A DNA stretch of 64,000 bases from Liriodendron chinense (lineage: Eukaryota; Streptophyta; Magnoliopsida; Magnoliales; Magnoliaceae): contig PVNU02000127.1 in assembly GCA_003013855.2 (NCBI GenBank), positions 2,542,001 through 2,606,000 of the forward strand, read 5' to 3'. A model generated the notes under the pieces. The model was not told the origin of the DNA. It was given only the letters and a program-made list of their open reading frames with translations, and ran no database searches. The position numbers and the translations under genes were made by a program. Shown one piece after another: positions 43,616 to 55,023 of this stretch. Every line of letters starts with the position of its first letter. The first letter of the stretch is position 1.

Positions 43616-44195
43616 CCTTTGGTTTTTTTTGTCTTCTAAGTAGTAATTTTCTTGTGCTATTCTTCAATCTTCATCATTAGGTGGGACCCACCATGAAGAT
43701 CATTAGGTGCGTGTAGGATATCCTAGCCATGCAAGATGTGGGCCATGGCGTAAAAGTTACTTCTTTCTTTGAAAGGTTCATGTTGTCAACATGACATATG
43801 ATACGCAAAAATTAGAGGGCCGGCCTGAACCGGACAGGCTCAGTAGGGCTTGTGTATGGGCATTTTCAGCCAGATTAGGGCCAACACTGGCCCCGCCCTA
43901 GCCAGCCAGTGTTGGGCCTGGACAGGTCTATGGCCCGGATTTTTCTGGGCTTATTGGGATTGGCCTATGCAAATTTCATCTTTTTCTCAGCTGAAGCCCA
44001 GCCCACGTGGATCTTATCTCTCATCTCTAGAGTCTAGAGCCGGCTTAGTGGTTTAGTGCACATGAAACAGTGGTGATGGGATGCCCACCATTTACACACC
44101 ACTGAAATTTAAGTTTTCACTTCATCCTCGTGGAACTCATGTAATGAACGGATCAGATGGCATATAAAGATTACAGCAAACCCAGAAAGGCTTCA
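43616..44195. other. Intergenic with diverged repeat scraps
   Basis: ACCCACCATGAAGATCATTAGG resembles 8360-8400, and GGGCCNACACTGGCC-type words near 43880 resemble hAT MITE cores. No gene. Confidence 0.35.
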
Positions 44196-44575
44196 TTCGT
44201 GTGTCCCATGAAGGTTTTATCCACGTCGTCCATCATTTCTGGTATAACTGTACAAGCCCAAAAATAGGGTAGATTTAAGGCTAAAGTAGACCACAACAAT
44301 GGAAGCAGCAGTGATAATGCAGTCCATAGTCGAAAGCTTCCTAGGGCCAATGTGATGTTTATCTTTTATCCAACCTGTTCATAAATGCAGGAAGAACACA
44401 AGTTTTTCAACGGTAGGCACGGTGTAGTCACTTGAGAATTAGATCTACATCATTTTTTGGTCATATACCCAACAATGATATTGCAAAATGAACGATGATA
44501 TTGCAAAATGAATGGACTGTGTAAATAAAATCCATACATCACGGTAGTCCATCAGAGTCCCTGCCTGTGCCTAGC
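44196..44575. mobile_element. Foldback element FB1, type A
   Basis: CATGAAGGTTTTATCCACGT left arm, CCAACCTGTTCATAA centre, ATCCATACATCACGGTAG right arm; 22-bp tandem repeat (GATGATATTGCAAAATGAA) near 44475. Confidence 0.55.
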
Positions 44576-44588
44576 CGCAGCAGAAAGG

Positions 44589-45062
44589 GCTCTAGGTGGT
44601 GTCAGTGTGATGTCTGTGAGAAATCCACCCTGTTCATCCGTTTTGCCAGCTCCTTTTAGGACTTACAACATAAAATAGTCGTAGTGGGCCACATACAAGA
44701 AAAAACTGAGAAAAGAAATTCCTACCATGGAAATTTTCCTGGGCTCCACCTGGATGTTTATATGTCATCCAAACCGTTTATAAGTTCATTTCCACTTGGA
44801 TGAACTGAAAACACACACACACACACTCACACAAAAAAAAAAAAAAAAAAAACCCTTAACCTGGTACAAAACTTTTGTAGTTGTACGGGATGTTTCAATA
44901 GTGGTCATTCAATCCACACTGTTTCCTCTCATATGATCCACTTGAGTCGTGGACCAGCTCAATTTTGTTCTCATGGCCTAAAATGAGCTCACAAAATGGA
45001 TGGACGGAGTGGATTACTCACAAACATCACGCTGGCCTCACCTTGCTTCCTAGCACAGAACT
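44589..45062. mobile_element. Foldback element FB1, type B
   Basis: GATGTCTGTGAGAAATCCACC and GGATTACTCACAAACATCACG arms about 450 bp apart, with (CA)n and A-run in the centre. Confidence 0.6.
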
Positions 45063-45085
45063 TGGTGGGTAAGAGGCTTTGTAAG

Positions 45086-45663
45086 TAGGGCTCTCAATGG
45101 AGCAGGTCAGATCCAAGATCCGATTTGCTCCAAATCTTTATAATGCGGATTTGGATTTTAAAATAAGTCTGATTAGTTAAATGGATCAGATTTGGATCTT
45201 AAAATAGGTCCGATTACTTAAATGGACCGGATATGGATTCACAGGAACATATCCGAGTTCAATCCGAATCCGGTTAACATCCGACTCATTGTCACCTTAC
45301 TGTATATGTTTTATTCATGCTGACCATCCGTTTTACAAATTATTTTAGGCCATGTCGACCATACCATAGTAAATAGTGGGATTTGCATTATTTTTCTACT
45401 AAATTAAATATATTATATTATATATTTTATATTATATATATTTTTAGATTTATAATGGGGTAGATTCGGACCTAAATCCTACCTGATGGTTATATGGATT
45501 TTGGATTGGAAATGGATCTAACAATTTATAAATGGATCGGATATGGATATCACCTTTTGGATCTGAGTTGGATCCGACTCCGATCCAAGTCCATCTACAG
45601 ATATACAGACTTGAAGCTGGATCCAACTGGATCCGATCCAAATCTGACCCGTTGAGAGCCCTA
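45086..45663. mobile_element. hAT-type MITE, 578 bp
   Basis: Ends TAGGGCTCTCAATGG and CCGTTGAGAGCCCTA, flanked by a perfect 8-bp duplication TTTGTAAG (45078-45085, 45664-45671). Arms rich in GGATCCGA / TCGGATC words. An FB1 scrap lies inside at about 45300-45390. Confidence 0.8.
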
Positions 45664-45715
45664 TTTGTAAGCGCTTGGGGGGCAGCAGCGGAAAGATTAA
45701 TTGTACCACCAAGAC

Positions 45716-46155
45716 GTATGGGTTTTAGCTACACTCTTATTCATTTTACAATATCATTTTAGGGAGTATGATAAAAGAAATTGATGCAGATCCAATCCTC
45801 AAGTGAACTACACAGTTGGGATTAAATGCACAGTTGGGATTAAATGCCTGCCGTTGAAAACTTCTTGGGGGCGGAGAAGTTTTGGATTAATATGATATTT
45901 GTTTTTCTCCTTAATCTAGGTCTATGTGACCTTATGAACCGGATACATAAAAATAAATAAACATTACAGTGGGCCCTAGGAAGCTTTCAATTATGGACGT
46001 CATTGTCACTAGCACGGCTGCTTCCCTTGTTGTAGTCTACATGAGCCTTGAATTTTTCTTTTTCTTTTTTTAATTTTACTACAAAATGATATGGAAAAAT
46101 GGATGGACGGGGTGGATAAAACACATACATCACGATGGCCCCTCAAAGACCCTGC
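45716..46155. mobile_element. Foldback element FB1, type A
   Basis: Short left arm, CCTCAAGTGAACTACACA, 20-bp tandem repeat ACAGTTGGGATTAAATGC, centre, and right arm AAAACACATACATCACGATG. Confidence 0.5.
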
Positions 46156-46754
46156 CTGTGCCGATCTGGGGACAGTCGGGGTAGTATTCAGTCCACGTCC
46201 AGACTAATTGCGGAAGTTAGCATTAAAGAACTTTCCCAAGCCCTAGCAAGTTTTGAAGGCAGGCCATCACTCCATCTAGAGGCCTCCAAGTGGTCATCAT
46301 TATAACATAGAAGCCGTCCATCAAGCTGATATCACTGTGAATTTGATTTGGCCCGAAAATCAGGTCAGTTCATACACATGGTTTGTGATTTACTAAACAA
46401 ATTGACGGCTGAAATAGACTTGACTAAGTTTTTCCATGACATCAGCTTGTTTACAACATCGTGGCCCACCTATGTATTAAAAAGCTTGATTTTAGGATTA
46501 ATCATCTACATAATCAGAAACATCTGATGGATGGCTTGGATCTTCCTCCGGAATGCCACACCAGCATACATAGGAGCGTATGTATGGGAATGCCTGTGGG
46601 CCTTAAGATACCTCAACGGTTCATTCAGGAAGAGGTAGGAACATGGTAGAAACATTAGGAATGTTTGTTGCCAATCACTATGAGGTAGACCGCTGATTTG
46701 TTCATTCGATCAATGGGTCTATCCATGATCGCACGTGTCATTCGGATGCGGTTT
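46156..46754. other. Intergenic, diverged repeats, no gene seen
   Basis: CCCGAAAATCAGGTCAGTTC and GTGGCCCACCTATGTA suggest an old foldback-type element; no usable ends. Confidence 0.35.
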
Positions 46755-46906
46755 GGATGCTCTGTGGGCCCACCATGATCTATGTATTTTTTCCACTCAC
46801 TCATCCATTATTCTTGATCATTCTAGGGCTTGATTAAAAACTGAGGCAGATCTAAATCAAAGGTTGACCACACCACAAGATTACAATAGCGATTGAAACC
46901 TGGATG

Positions 46907-46910
<4 letters not shown>

Positions 46911-46972
<62 letters not shown>
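46911..46972. repeat. (TA)n microsatellite
   Basis: About 31 TA units at the left junction of the nest. Confidence 0.95.
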
Positions 46973-46974
<2 letters not shown>

Positions 46975-47265
46975 AATGCTCCCTTGCGTACTTCTTTTTA
47001 TGGCTCATCGCACATGACGTGAGCTCAAAATTTGAGCAGTCCATGTGATGCAGCACTTCAAGAAACTCGCAGGTTTACCTCCTGCTTTCTGATGCGGCCC
47101 ACCAAAGTTTTGGATCAGTTCAAAAGATGGGTCTTGAGGGCTTTTTTTAGTGTTGCATTATATAGACGGCTCAGATTTTGAGCTCACATTATGTGCAATG
47201 AGCCATGAAAAAGAGCCTATGAGTGTCTCATGAGAGAAGGGGCCAGGTGAGCATTTATACAGGGA
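46973..47265. mobile_element. Inverted-repeat MITE family F
   Basis: Left arm TTTTTATGGCTCATCGCACA, then GTGAGCTCAAAATTTGAGC; inverse right arm TTTTTCATGGCTCATTGCACA, then GTGAGCTCAAAATCTGAGC. About 290 bp, starting directly at a (TA)n tract. Confidence 0.7.
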
Positions 47266-47808
47266 AATGGTATTATGAGGTCGAGCTCATGGGAAGTTCC
47301 CATGAGGTCAAGCTGTGTGGGACCCACCTTGATGTCTGTAGGACATCTACCTCATCAATTAGATGCAATATTTCATGGAGGGCTAAGGGCTAAAAAATCA
47401 GGTCACTCCATGACTTAGGTGGGCCACACCACATACAACAGTTAAGAGGGGTTTCCCACCCATTACAACCTTCATGACCATTTATTAGGCCCACCGTGAC
47501 GTGGTTCACAAATCCAGACCAATCATTGTGTGTGTCCCACTTGGATGAGGGGTCAGACCAAGTTTCAGCCGCATCGAAAACTCAGGTAGGCCCCACCAAG
47601 TGCTTTTAGTTGTTTTAGGCATGTCTTCACATGGTTTTAGATTGTATGGCCCACCTAAGCTCCGTATATGGTTGATTTTTCGGATATCCCATGAACTAAA
47701 GGGGACCAATCAATTGCACAATTTTGATGTCCGACACACATCAAGGTGGGGCCCATACAGCTCAACATCATGGGAACTTCCCATGAGATCAACCTCATAG
47801 TATCATTT

Positions 47809-47810
<2 letters not shown>
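47266..47810. mobile_element. Foldback element family G, tandem copy 1
   Basis: GGGAAATGGTATTATGAGGT start; inverse end TCATAGTATCATTTCC. Highly similar to 47876-48370; the two long stretches around 47506-47709 and 48064-48267 differ at only a few bases. Confidence 0.75.

Positions 47811-47875
<65 letters not shown>
47811..47875. repeat. (TA)n microsatellite
   Basis: About 32 TA units between the two family G copies. Confidence 0.95.
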
Positions 47876-47878
<3 letters not shown>

Positions 47879-48370
47879 GGTTGAGCTGTGTGGGACCCAC
47901 CTTGACGTCTGTCGAACATCTACCTCATTAGTTAGATGCAATATTTCATGTAGGGCTAAGGCTTAAAAAATCAGGTCACTCCATGACTTAGGTGGGCAGT
48001 TAAGAGGGGCTTCCCACCCATTACAACCTTCATGATCATTTATTAGGCCCATCGTGACGTGGTTCACAAATCCAAACCAATCATTGTGTGTGTCCCACTT
48101 GGATGAGGGGTCAAACCAAGTTTCAGCCGCATCGAAAACTCAGGTAGGCCCCACCAAGTGCTTTTAGTTGTTTTAGGCATGTCTTCACATGGTTTTAGAT
48201 TGTATGGCCCACCTAAGCTCCGTATATGACTGATTTTTCGGATATCCCATGAACTAAAGGGGACCAATCAATTGCACAGTTTTGATGTCCGACACACGTC
48301 AGTGTGGGGCCCATACAGCTCAACATCATGCAGACTTCCCATGAGGTCGACATCATAGTACCATTTCCCA
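47876..48370. mobile_element. Foldback element family G, tandem copy 2
   Basis: Begins inside the left arm (CGAGGTTGAGCTGTGTGGG), so the outer 25-50 bp of that end are missing. It lacks a short block (CCACACCACATACAAC) present in copy 1. Right end complete. Confidence 0.75.
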
Positions 48371-48396
48371 TATATATATATATATATATATATACC
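48371..48396. repeat. (TA)n microsatellite
   Basis: 13 TA units at the right junction of the nest. Confidence 0.95.
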
Positions 48397-48759
48397 ACAA
48401 AGTTTTAATGATGGGTGTCCAATCAACATTGTTTTTTGTGATGTGCTCCACTTGTTTTGATCTACCTTAATTTTGGACTCATACCATGAAATGATATGGA
48501 AAAATAAATGGATAGCAGGGATGAAACATATATATCATGGTGGGGCCCACAGAGCACCGACTGGCTACTGGCAGCGTCAGTAGCCAAACCACATCCATAT
48601 CAATCGGCCTAGATGGCTCAAAAGTGCTTCTACCCAAAGTCAGGTTTTTAGTGACAGTACTGATTTTGGTGGGCGGGTCTAGTCCAATCCGTTCAACTTG
48701 ACCAGGGGTGCGTTCCGTGTTTGAAAACGTTCGTTTTATGCGCCTAGACTTCTGTATTA

Positions 48760-49540
48760 GTTTAGCACCATTTTCAAAATATTGGTCTCCTCCTCTTCGC
48801 ATATGTCACTGGTCTAATAATATCTAGAACATCCAATTTGTGGATCAATGAAATATATTTCTAAAATTTCGCCAATAAAGTAATCATAACCATCCAGTAA
48901 TAACTGTCAAAAGGATTGTTAAAAGAAAAATACCGAGTGGCCCAAATATGAGGAGGAAAAAATTCAGATGGTCAATATAATATTCTCAGTCCATTTTTCG
49001 GAGGCTGATTGCATCCAAACTCAGTATTGAGGCAAAGCATCCAAACTGAGCCGTGGAGGGGCCCACTGTGATGTATCTATTTATCCACTCCGTCCATTCT
49101 CCCTATAAGATCAGGAAGACATATAAGATCAAGAATGAGGCAGATCCAACGCTAAGGTTAGCCACACCTAAATACTGAGCTCGGTTGCATTAAATGCACC
49201 AGGCATAAAATGCAGTTGCAGTAAATGCAAGGGTCATTTCTGGTGTGGCTGACCTAAGCATTAGATCTGCCTTATTCTCGGTGACATGCCTTAAAATGAT
49301 CTTAGAAAAGGAATGAACGGAGTAGATAAACACATACATCATGATTGGCCCCTCCACAGCTTAGTTTGGACACAATCCGTGTACATCTTTTCGGTTACGC
49401 TGGACCACAATTCGGTCAGAGATTTTCAAGGTCGGGGTTGCAGTAAAAACGATACCATGGGACGGTCGTAGAGTCACCATCATTTAAGCATGTCTTGTGT
49501 ACGGTCGAAGGGTCACCACCATTTTTGGAAGAGTCGGGAT
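48760..49540. mobile_element. Family H element split by an FB1 copy
   Basis: Left part (ACCATTTTCAAAATATTGG ... CAGTCCATTTTTC) and right part (TTTTCGGTTACGCTGGACCA ... TCACCACCATTTTTGG) together match the intact family H layout at 18810-19165. The FB1 at about 49010-49392 interrupts it. Confidence 0.55.
49010..49392. mobile_element. Short FB1 inside family H element
   Basis: CCAAACTGAGCCGTGGAGGG and, inverse, CCAAACTAAGCTGTGGAGGG flank reduced FB1 arms. Possible target repeat CATTTTTC / CATCTTTTC. Confidence 0.55.
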
Positions 49541-49924
49541 CCTCTGTTTGCTTCTGCTTGGAGCCTTTTCATTGGTCCACATCATACTGCATGATGTCAG
49601 TATGAAGGTTATACTGAGGTGTGACCAGGTTATAGTGAAGATGTGACAGGGTTGCAGACCTATGTGATGATGTGTTCCAATAAAAAGACTCCAGGGGAGC
49701 CAACATAGGATCCGGATTCTTTTTGGAATGGTGTGAGACTAGCAAGCATTCTCTCTCTCCTGACAACATAGACCACCACTCAGGCATTTGATCCACGTGT
49801 GATGACTTTCAGGTATGAATAAAGCATGCCCCCTACTTGCACCTCAAGGGGGTTGCATCACGTGCTGGTCTTCCTTTGACCACAATGTACCGTCTTTTGT
49901 CGCATTCCGGGATGGGACTCTGGT
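49541..49924. other. Intergenic, no gene seen
   Basis: Nothing recognised beyond short frames. Confidence 0.4.
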
Positions 49925-50175
49925 GTTAGTTCACCATTTTCAAAATGGTGGGGGCTTATCCTCCTGACATGTTATGGACACAAGTAGGGCTATCAGACCG
50001 TCCAAATTGTGGGGCAGTTTTTGGATTGGGCATTGCTTCAGAATCACTCGAATCCAGCCATTATATCGAATGGACAGTGAAAAGTAGAACAGAGTGTCCC
50101 CATTTCAATGGACAGAATCAGATGCTTACTCAATGTTTGCAGCGTATGTTTTGCGTTACGCTGTGGGATTAGTTG
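49925..50175. mobile_element. Inverted-repeat element family H, truncated copy
   Basis: CACCATTTTCAAAATGGTGG left end, CAGACCGTCCAAATTGTGGG body, TTGCGTTACGCTGTGG where the right half should follow. Confidence 0.5.
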
Positions 50176-50189
50176 CTTAGAAAGTCTGG

Positions 50190-50640
50190 AATTCCGTACT
50201 GTCTGCCATATGCATAGTATGACACATGTGCCTTAAATCCACACCGTCCAACCATTTTGAAAGCTTGTTTTAGTATATTATCCAAAAATGAAGCTTACCC
50301 AAATCTTAGGTGGACCACACCAGGGGAAGCAGTCATGATTGAATCCCCATCATTTAAAACTTCATGGATTCCACAAGAACGTTTATTTGTCATCCAACCT
50401 GTTAATAAGGTCACAAAGACCTAGATGAAGAGACCACACAAATATCATCTTGATCAAAAGCTTATGTGGCCCACAAGAAGTTTTTAATGGTCAATTACCA
50501 TACTATGGTCCATCTGAGATTTGGATCTGCTTCATTTTTTGGATCATACTGTAAAATGAGCTTTCAATACAGATGAATGGCATAGATGTAGTCACATACA
50601 TCACGGTCGTCCCCACAGTCAGGGTTCCCACCCACCCACC
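50190..50640. mobile_element. Foldback element FB1, type A
   Basis: Weak left arm (CTTAAATCCACACCGTCC), full centre (CCAACCTGTTAATAAGGTCA, ACCTAGATGAAGAG) and right arm CACATACATCACGGTCG. Confidence 0.55.
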
Positions 50641-50931
50641 CAAAGCTGCGCCCTTCCGTATTTGACAAGTACGTGCCTGGTTAAGTAATCCAGACCATTG
50701 ATCTGTTGTTTCATAACATATATAGCAGTAGATGGACTATGCATAATCTCAACCTTTTATTTTTTGCCCCGGAAAATAAATACAAGCAAAGGGTCCACAT
50801 TCACTTGAAAAGTGTTTTAATATTGTCTGATGGGATTTTCCTGGTAGATTTTTGGGCCATTGTACATCCAATGGACCAATAGCCTGGAGTATCCAGATAT
50901 GGGCCCAACTTGTCCTGATTGAAAAACACAC

Positions 50932-50934
<3 letters not shown>

Positions 50935-50972
<38 letters not shown>
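50935..50972. repeat. (GA)n microsatellite
   Basis: About 19 GA units. Confidence 0.95.
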
Positions 50973-50975
<3 letters not shown>

Positions 50976-52346
50976 GATCATATAATTTAATTCCTCGGCC
51001 AAATTTTAATAATCAGGCAGCCTATGACAGTTGATACGCAGCTGCATATATTGCACTGACGTTGAAATAACCGAACATGTGTATTTCAGTGTAACATTTT
51101 TTATAGTCCCTAAAACAGATGGTTGAACATTCAAGAGCACTTATTCATGGAAGCTTATTTATTGAAAGGAACATCAGTTATTTTCACTGTTAATTGTCCA
51201 TTGAATGTTTGCAAATCTGACTATTAGATGATTAGATAAGAGATTGGCTTGAAAATCAATGAGTTATTAGTCTTGGAATATTACTCTTATCAGATTTGAA
51301 TCTAACTAAAGATTGGTTTGAAAATCAATGAGTTGGTAGCTGTTGAATATATCATTGAGCCCTGAACCTAACTAAAATAACAATTCTACTTATGTAAGTG
51401 CCTGTGTATCATCCATCACATTCTGCCAGAGTACAGCGGACATGAAAGAGAGAAATGATCTGATACAGATGATACGGTTATTTTTTTACTGCCAATATGC
51501 CACATATGTTGGATATCATGTACATAAAAAATGCGGACAGGCTATGATGATCTTCTAGATATTGAAATAGAGCCCATCTACACATAGGGCCACAGGACAA
51601 AACATCAATATCAATATTGGACAGCCAATATTATTATGATCCCTGGAGTATGGATGTTTAGCCTGATTTTTATACCAGGTGATCAACATGGTGTGGACCA
51701 ACCTGCCTAAGATTACAGATGTGGGCAGCTGATCTACACATATGGCAGGACAAAATATCAATATTAATGGACAGCCAATGTTATGACTTAGAGTAAGGAT
51801 GTGGCCCACCAAATGGGTGGAACGGCCTGATTTATGATCATCATGTGATCGACCTATTTTTAACGGATAGGATATTGTATATATGTGACACGTAGGCAGG
51901 AGAGAAAGATGTATCGTAACGGTGTCTTGATGATATGTAACATTACAAACTTCTTCCAATCTTCCATCTTCTCTTTCGACGGTTCGATGTTCCTTCCTTT
52001 CAATCACGTGAAATGCTGAAGTCAAAATTAAAAATCATTTCAGTTTGATTTTCTTTCGCACGATGATTTATCTTTTTGACTAGCTAGTTTTAGATGCATC
52101 CGGACAAAAAGGGTCTCACTACGGTTGGTTCGTTCCCGTGCGGCACTTTTGGGAAAAGTGGAACTGCCTAGCGTGTTTCGCAAGGAAGTGGTATCCATAA
52201 TCCGTAAATCGAGAACGTTGATCCATTGAATCTGTTGTGGATGGTGAACTATGACCCAAAAACTGTCTAGCTTGGTACATCTCACCTGCACGTGTTAGGG
52301 CGTTTTTCAGTTGATCGTGGATGGTTGTGGTTTTTCTCTTCGAAAG
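50973..52346. other. Intergenic; short internal duplications, no gene supported
   Basis: AAAATCAATGAGTTRKTAG repeats at about 51253 and 51319, and TCAATATTAATGGACAGCCA-type segments repeat at 51605 and 51757. The ~400-bp dispersed family ends here at about 51430 (GTGTATCATCCATCACATTC). Confidence 0.4.
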
Positions 52347-52501
52347 GGGCCATTTGGATACCACCAAATAAGATTCTTTTTCTACTTACTGCAGTGGATA
52401 ACTAACTTATTTGAGATAAGTAAGTTTGGTTTAATATTAATTATAAATAACAATTTTACTTAAAATTACTTAATGACTTCAGCTTAATAAATAAAAACTA
52501 A

Positions 52502-53232
52502 GGTGCTGTTTGGTAAACTGAAAAATTAAGTCTGAAAATTAATTTAAGTACTGAAAACTTAAAGTGCTGAATTTAAGTACTTATAAGAACTGAAAAATCT
52601 GTTTGGTAATTTATCTAAAAACTACCATTAAAAACTTATCACGGCCACAAAAGTTTTGGATCAAGCTAATATTTGTGTTTTCCCTTGATCCAGGTCTTTG
52701 TGTTCTGATGAACAGGGTTGATGGTAAATAAACATCATGGTGGGCCCTAGTAAGGTTTCAATGGTGGGCATCATTGTCCCCATTGCTTTCAATGGTCTGG
52801 CCCACCTGAGGTTTGGACCTGTCTCATTTTTGGGCTCATGCCTTAAAATCATCTCTCCAAATGGATAAACTATGTAGATATAATACATACATTATGTTGG
52901 GGCTTATAGAATTTGGTGACTTTAAGTATTTGCGTGGGATGGTTTCATGGATGGGAAAGTAAACAAAGATGGGTAATCTTGCCATTTTTAAATGTTAATA
53001 GGGATACTTTTGTCAATTTTTATCTAAAAATTTAAAGAGAAACCACTTACCGCATTCAGCTATAAGCTTTAAGTCAAGTTGGCATGACTTAAAATAATCC
53101 ACTTAATTTAAGTGATTTTTCCAATTAAGCACTTAAATTTTTTTAGTTACCAAACGGTCTGAATTACTAAAATCACTGAAAATATCATTTTTCAGTGATA
53201 AGTAGTGGAATTAAGTTTTACCAAACGCACCC
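52502..53232. mobile_element. Second Tourist-like MITE, nested
   Basis: Ends GGTGCTGTTTGGTAAACTG and TTTTACCAAACGCACCC, flanked by TAA on both sides (52499-52501, 53233-53235). It carries half an FB1 element in its middle. Confidence 0.7.
52637..52917. mobile_element. FB1 half element nested in the MITE
   Basis: Starts at the FB1 centre (GGCCACAAAAGTTTTGGATC) and runs to the right arm (ATACATACATTATGTTGGGG). The other arm is missing. Confidence 0.6.
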
Positions 53233-53235
53233 TAA

Positions 53236-53408
53236 GGTAAGCTAGTTTTATGTTTTGTTTAACACACGCACCCACACCCTTCACACACTCATGCACTCCC
53301 ACTAGAGTGGCTTTTTTATACAACACTGGGTAATAAAACCCATGACCTGGAGTTGAAACTATTGTGAGTCTATCATTGGGATAAGCTACTGGCAATGTAA
53401 AGAACTCA
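53236..53408 (-). mobile_element. tRNA-derived SINE (family A, copy 2)
   Basis: Same family as the element at 20.7 kb: AATGATAGACTCACAATAG in the A-box area, a degenerate B box GGGTTTTATTACCC, and GTGGGAGTGCATGAGTGTG in the body. It abuts the right end of a Tourist-like MITE. Confidence 0.6.
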
Positions 53409-53505
53409 TCTTTAAGTAACTTACAATCCAAACACTCTCTAAATGTTGATATATAGGCCTTAAGTTGAATGGTTGTATTTCACCTATTTAGGTGGGGTGT
53501 TTTCT

Positions 53506-53635
53506 CCTTATGTTTTAACAAGCACTTGCACACCAACAATCACTGTAGCGGGTACTTAAGCCCATGAGGCCATGACCTCTGTTACTGGAACTCTTGGCAA
53601 TCTACCACTGAGCCATGAGTGAGTTTCCTAGGAGT
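53506..53635 (-). mobile_element. tRNA-derived SINE (family A, copy 3)
   Basis: Minus strand reads ATGGCTCAGTGGTAGATTG (good A box) and GGGCTTAAGTACCCGC (B-box position). Diverged family A copy about 100 bp from copy 2, in the same orientation. Confidence 0.55.
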
Positions 53636-53689
53636 TGGTAAATGAATGATGGAAGGATTTAACTGGCTAATCATATAGACTACCAAACA

Positions 53690-54165
53690 TTACACACCAC
53701 TTCTAAGATGAGGATTTTGTTAGCTCATTTTAGAACATGAGCCAAAAAATAAAGCAGATGCAAATCTCAAGTGAACCACACCGCAAGAAATAGCAGTGGT
53801 TGATCGCCGCCATTAAAAACTTCCTAAGCCCTATAACTTTTATTTGGCATCCAACTTGTAACCTGTTGATAAGGTCAAATAAACTTAAATGAAAAGAAGA
53901 TACAGGTATTAAGTTATCCAAAATTTTGATGGCCTCTAGAAAACTGGGTTGAATTCTATATGCACAGTCCAAGATACACAATATAAGAAAAAGTAGGGAT
54001 GAGATGCTTACCATTGAAATGTTTTATGGCCCACAATAATGAGTTATTTGTCATTCAACCCGTTCATAAGGTGAGCACCAAGATGGACAGAAAACATAAA
54101 TTTCAGCTTGATCCAAAGCTTTAGTGGGTCCCACAAAGAAAGCTTCAACGGTGGATGTACCCATC
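53690..54165. mobile_element. Foldback element FB1, rearranged
   Basis: GCTCATTTTAGAACATGAGC, CTCAAGTGAACCACACCGCA, then two successive centre-like blocks (CAACTTGTAACCTGTTGATA at 53850; CATTCAACCCGTTCATAAGG at 54053). Confidence 0.5.
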
Positions 54166-54272
54166 CTATAAAAAATAAAAAATAATAAAAAAGGCGATGT
54201 AGGAACTTTGTGTCCGTCCCGTTGTACTTATTTGCCTCCGCATACACATTAAAAGAGCCATCAGTGTACACA

Positions 54273-54368
54273 AATCCAAACCATCAAAGATAGATGGTTA
54301 AGATTTAAGAAGAAGACGGAAATCTAAACCGTCAAAGATAGGAGGTTAAGGTTTAAGAAGAAGACGTA
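54273..54368 (+). repeat. 48-bp tandem duplication
   Basis: AATCYAAACCRTCAAAGATA through TTTAAGAAGAAGACG occurs twice. Confidence 0.8.
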
Positions 54369-55014
54369 TGCAAGATCAAATGGTTAATTAAGTTCATTCT
54401 ATCGGTTGATTTTAGGTCCATACTCCCCAGCTAGGTCAACAATCAAGATACTGCGGACTGGAGTGGATGCGTGCTATGTAAGTCGCACTGGATGAATTGC
54501 CACAGTTTAGCGCTTTCTGACAGACGCACATTGTATTGAAGCACTTCAAAAGTTGGTGAAAAGTCTAGATGCAAACCGATAAGAGTGGGGCCCACGAGAC
54601 TTACGAAGATGACAGCCGTTCGTTCAGGGAACGCTACCAAATTCCAATTATCTAATGCCAGTCAAATGTGGATTCTCACGATGACGTCATCGGCCCACGC
54701 CACCCGGACGAACGTTCAGCGAACTGTAGAAGGGTATAACGGTGAGTTTACCTGGATTATATTGAAATTTCAAAAATGCCCTTCTTTTTAGGTGCTGAAA
54801 TGGGGAGTAATTATTTGATTCTCTGGCCGAGGATGGCTCTCCATACACAGGCACTTTGAAATTATACACGTGGTGTATAGTAAATAAAATTAAAACCCAC
54901 AAAATTGAGGAAGCACTTTCGCTAAGTCGCAATCTCAAAATCAGATTGGCTGAAGAATTAAAACCTCAAAATTTGTTAGATGCAATTTTCAAGTAATTTC
55001 TAATCACATGTGCG
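54369..55014. other. Intergenic, no gene seen
   Basis: Holds a diverged relative of the ~400-bp dispersed family near 54800-55010. Confidence 0.35.
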
Positions 55015-55023
55015 TATTCTATC

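Larger units (their letters stand above)
46755..48565. mobile_element. FB1 copy split by a 1.5-kb nest of insertions
   Basis: The left half (46755-46910, GCTCTGTGGGCCCACCATGA ... CCTGGATGAAA) and right half (48397-48565, CCACAAAGTTTTAATGATGG ... CATGGTGGGGCCCACAGAGC) are the two arms of one element. Between them lie three (TA)n tracts, one family F and two family G elements. Confidence 0.65.
52347..53440. mobile_element. Tourist-like MITE, split by nested MITE and SINE
   Basis: Left end GGGGCCATTTGGATACCACC with AAATAAG; right end AAGTAACTTACAATCCAAAC. Ordered contents: left end, second Tourist-like MITE (52502-53232), SINE (53236-53408), right end. Confidence 0.6.

Noticed and set aside
47506..48267. 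Two nearly identical 67-residue frames as a duplicated gene
   Set aside because: Both lie in the body of the non-coding family G foldback; identity reflects duplication of the element.
51555..52025. 156-residue minus-strand open frame
   Set aside because: It spans a duplicated non-coding block (the same GATCTACACATA / GGACAGCCAAT words twice), giving a repeated odd peptide with no domain. Best explained as chance within repeats.
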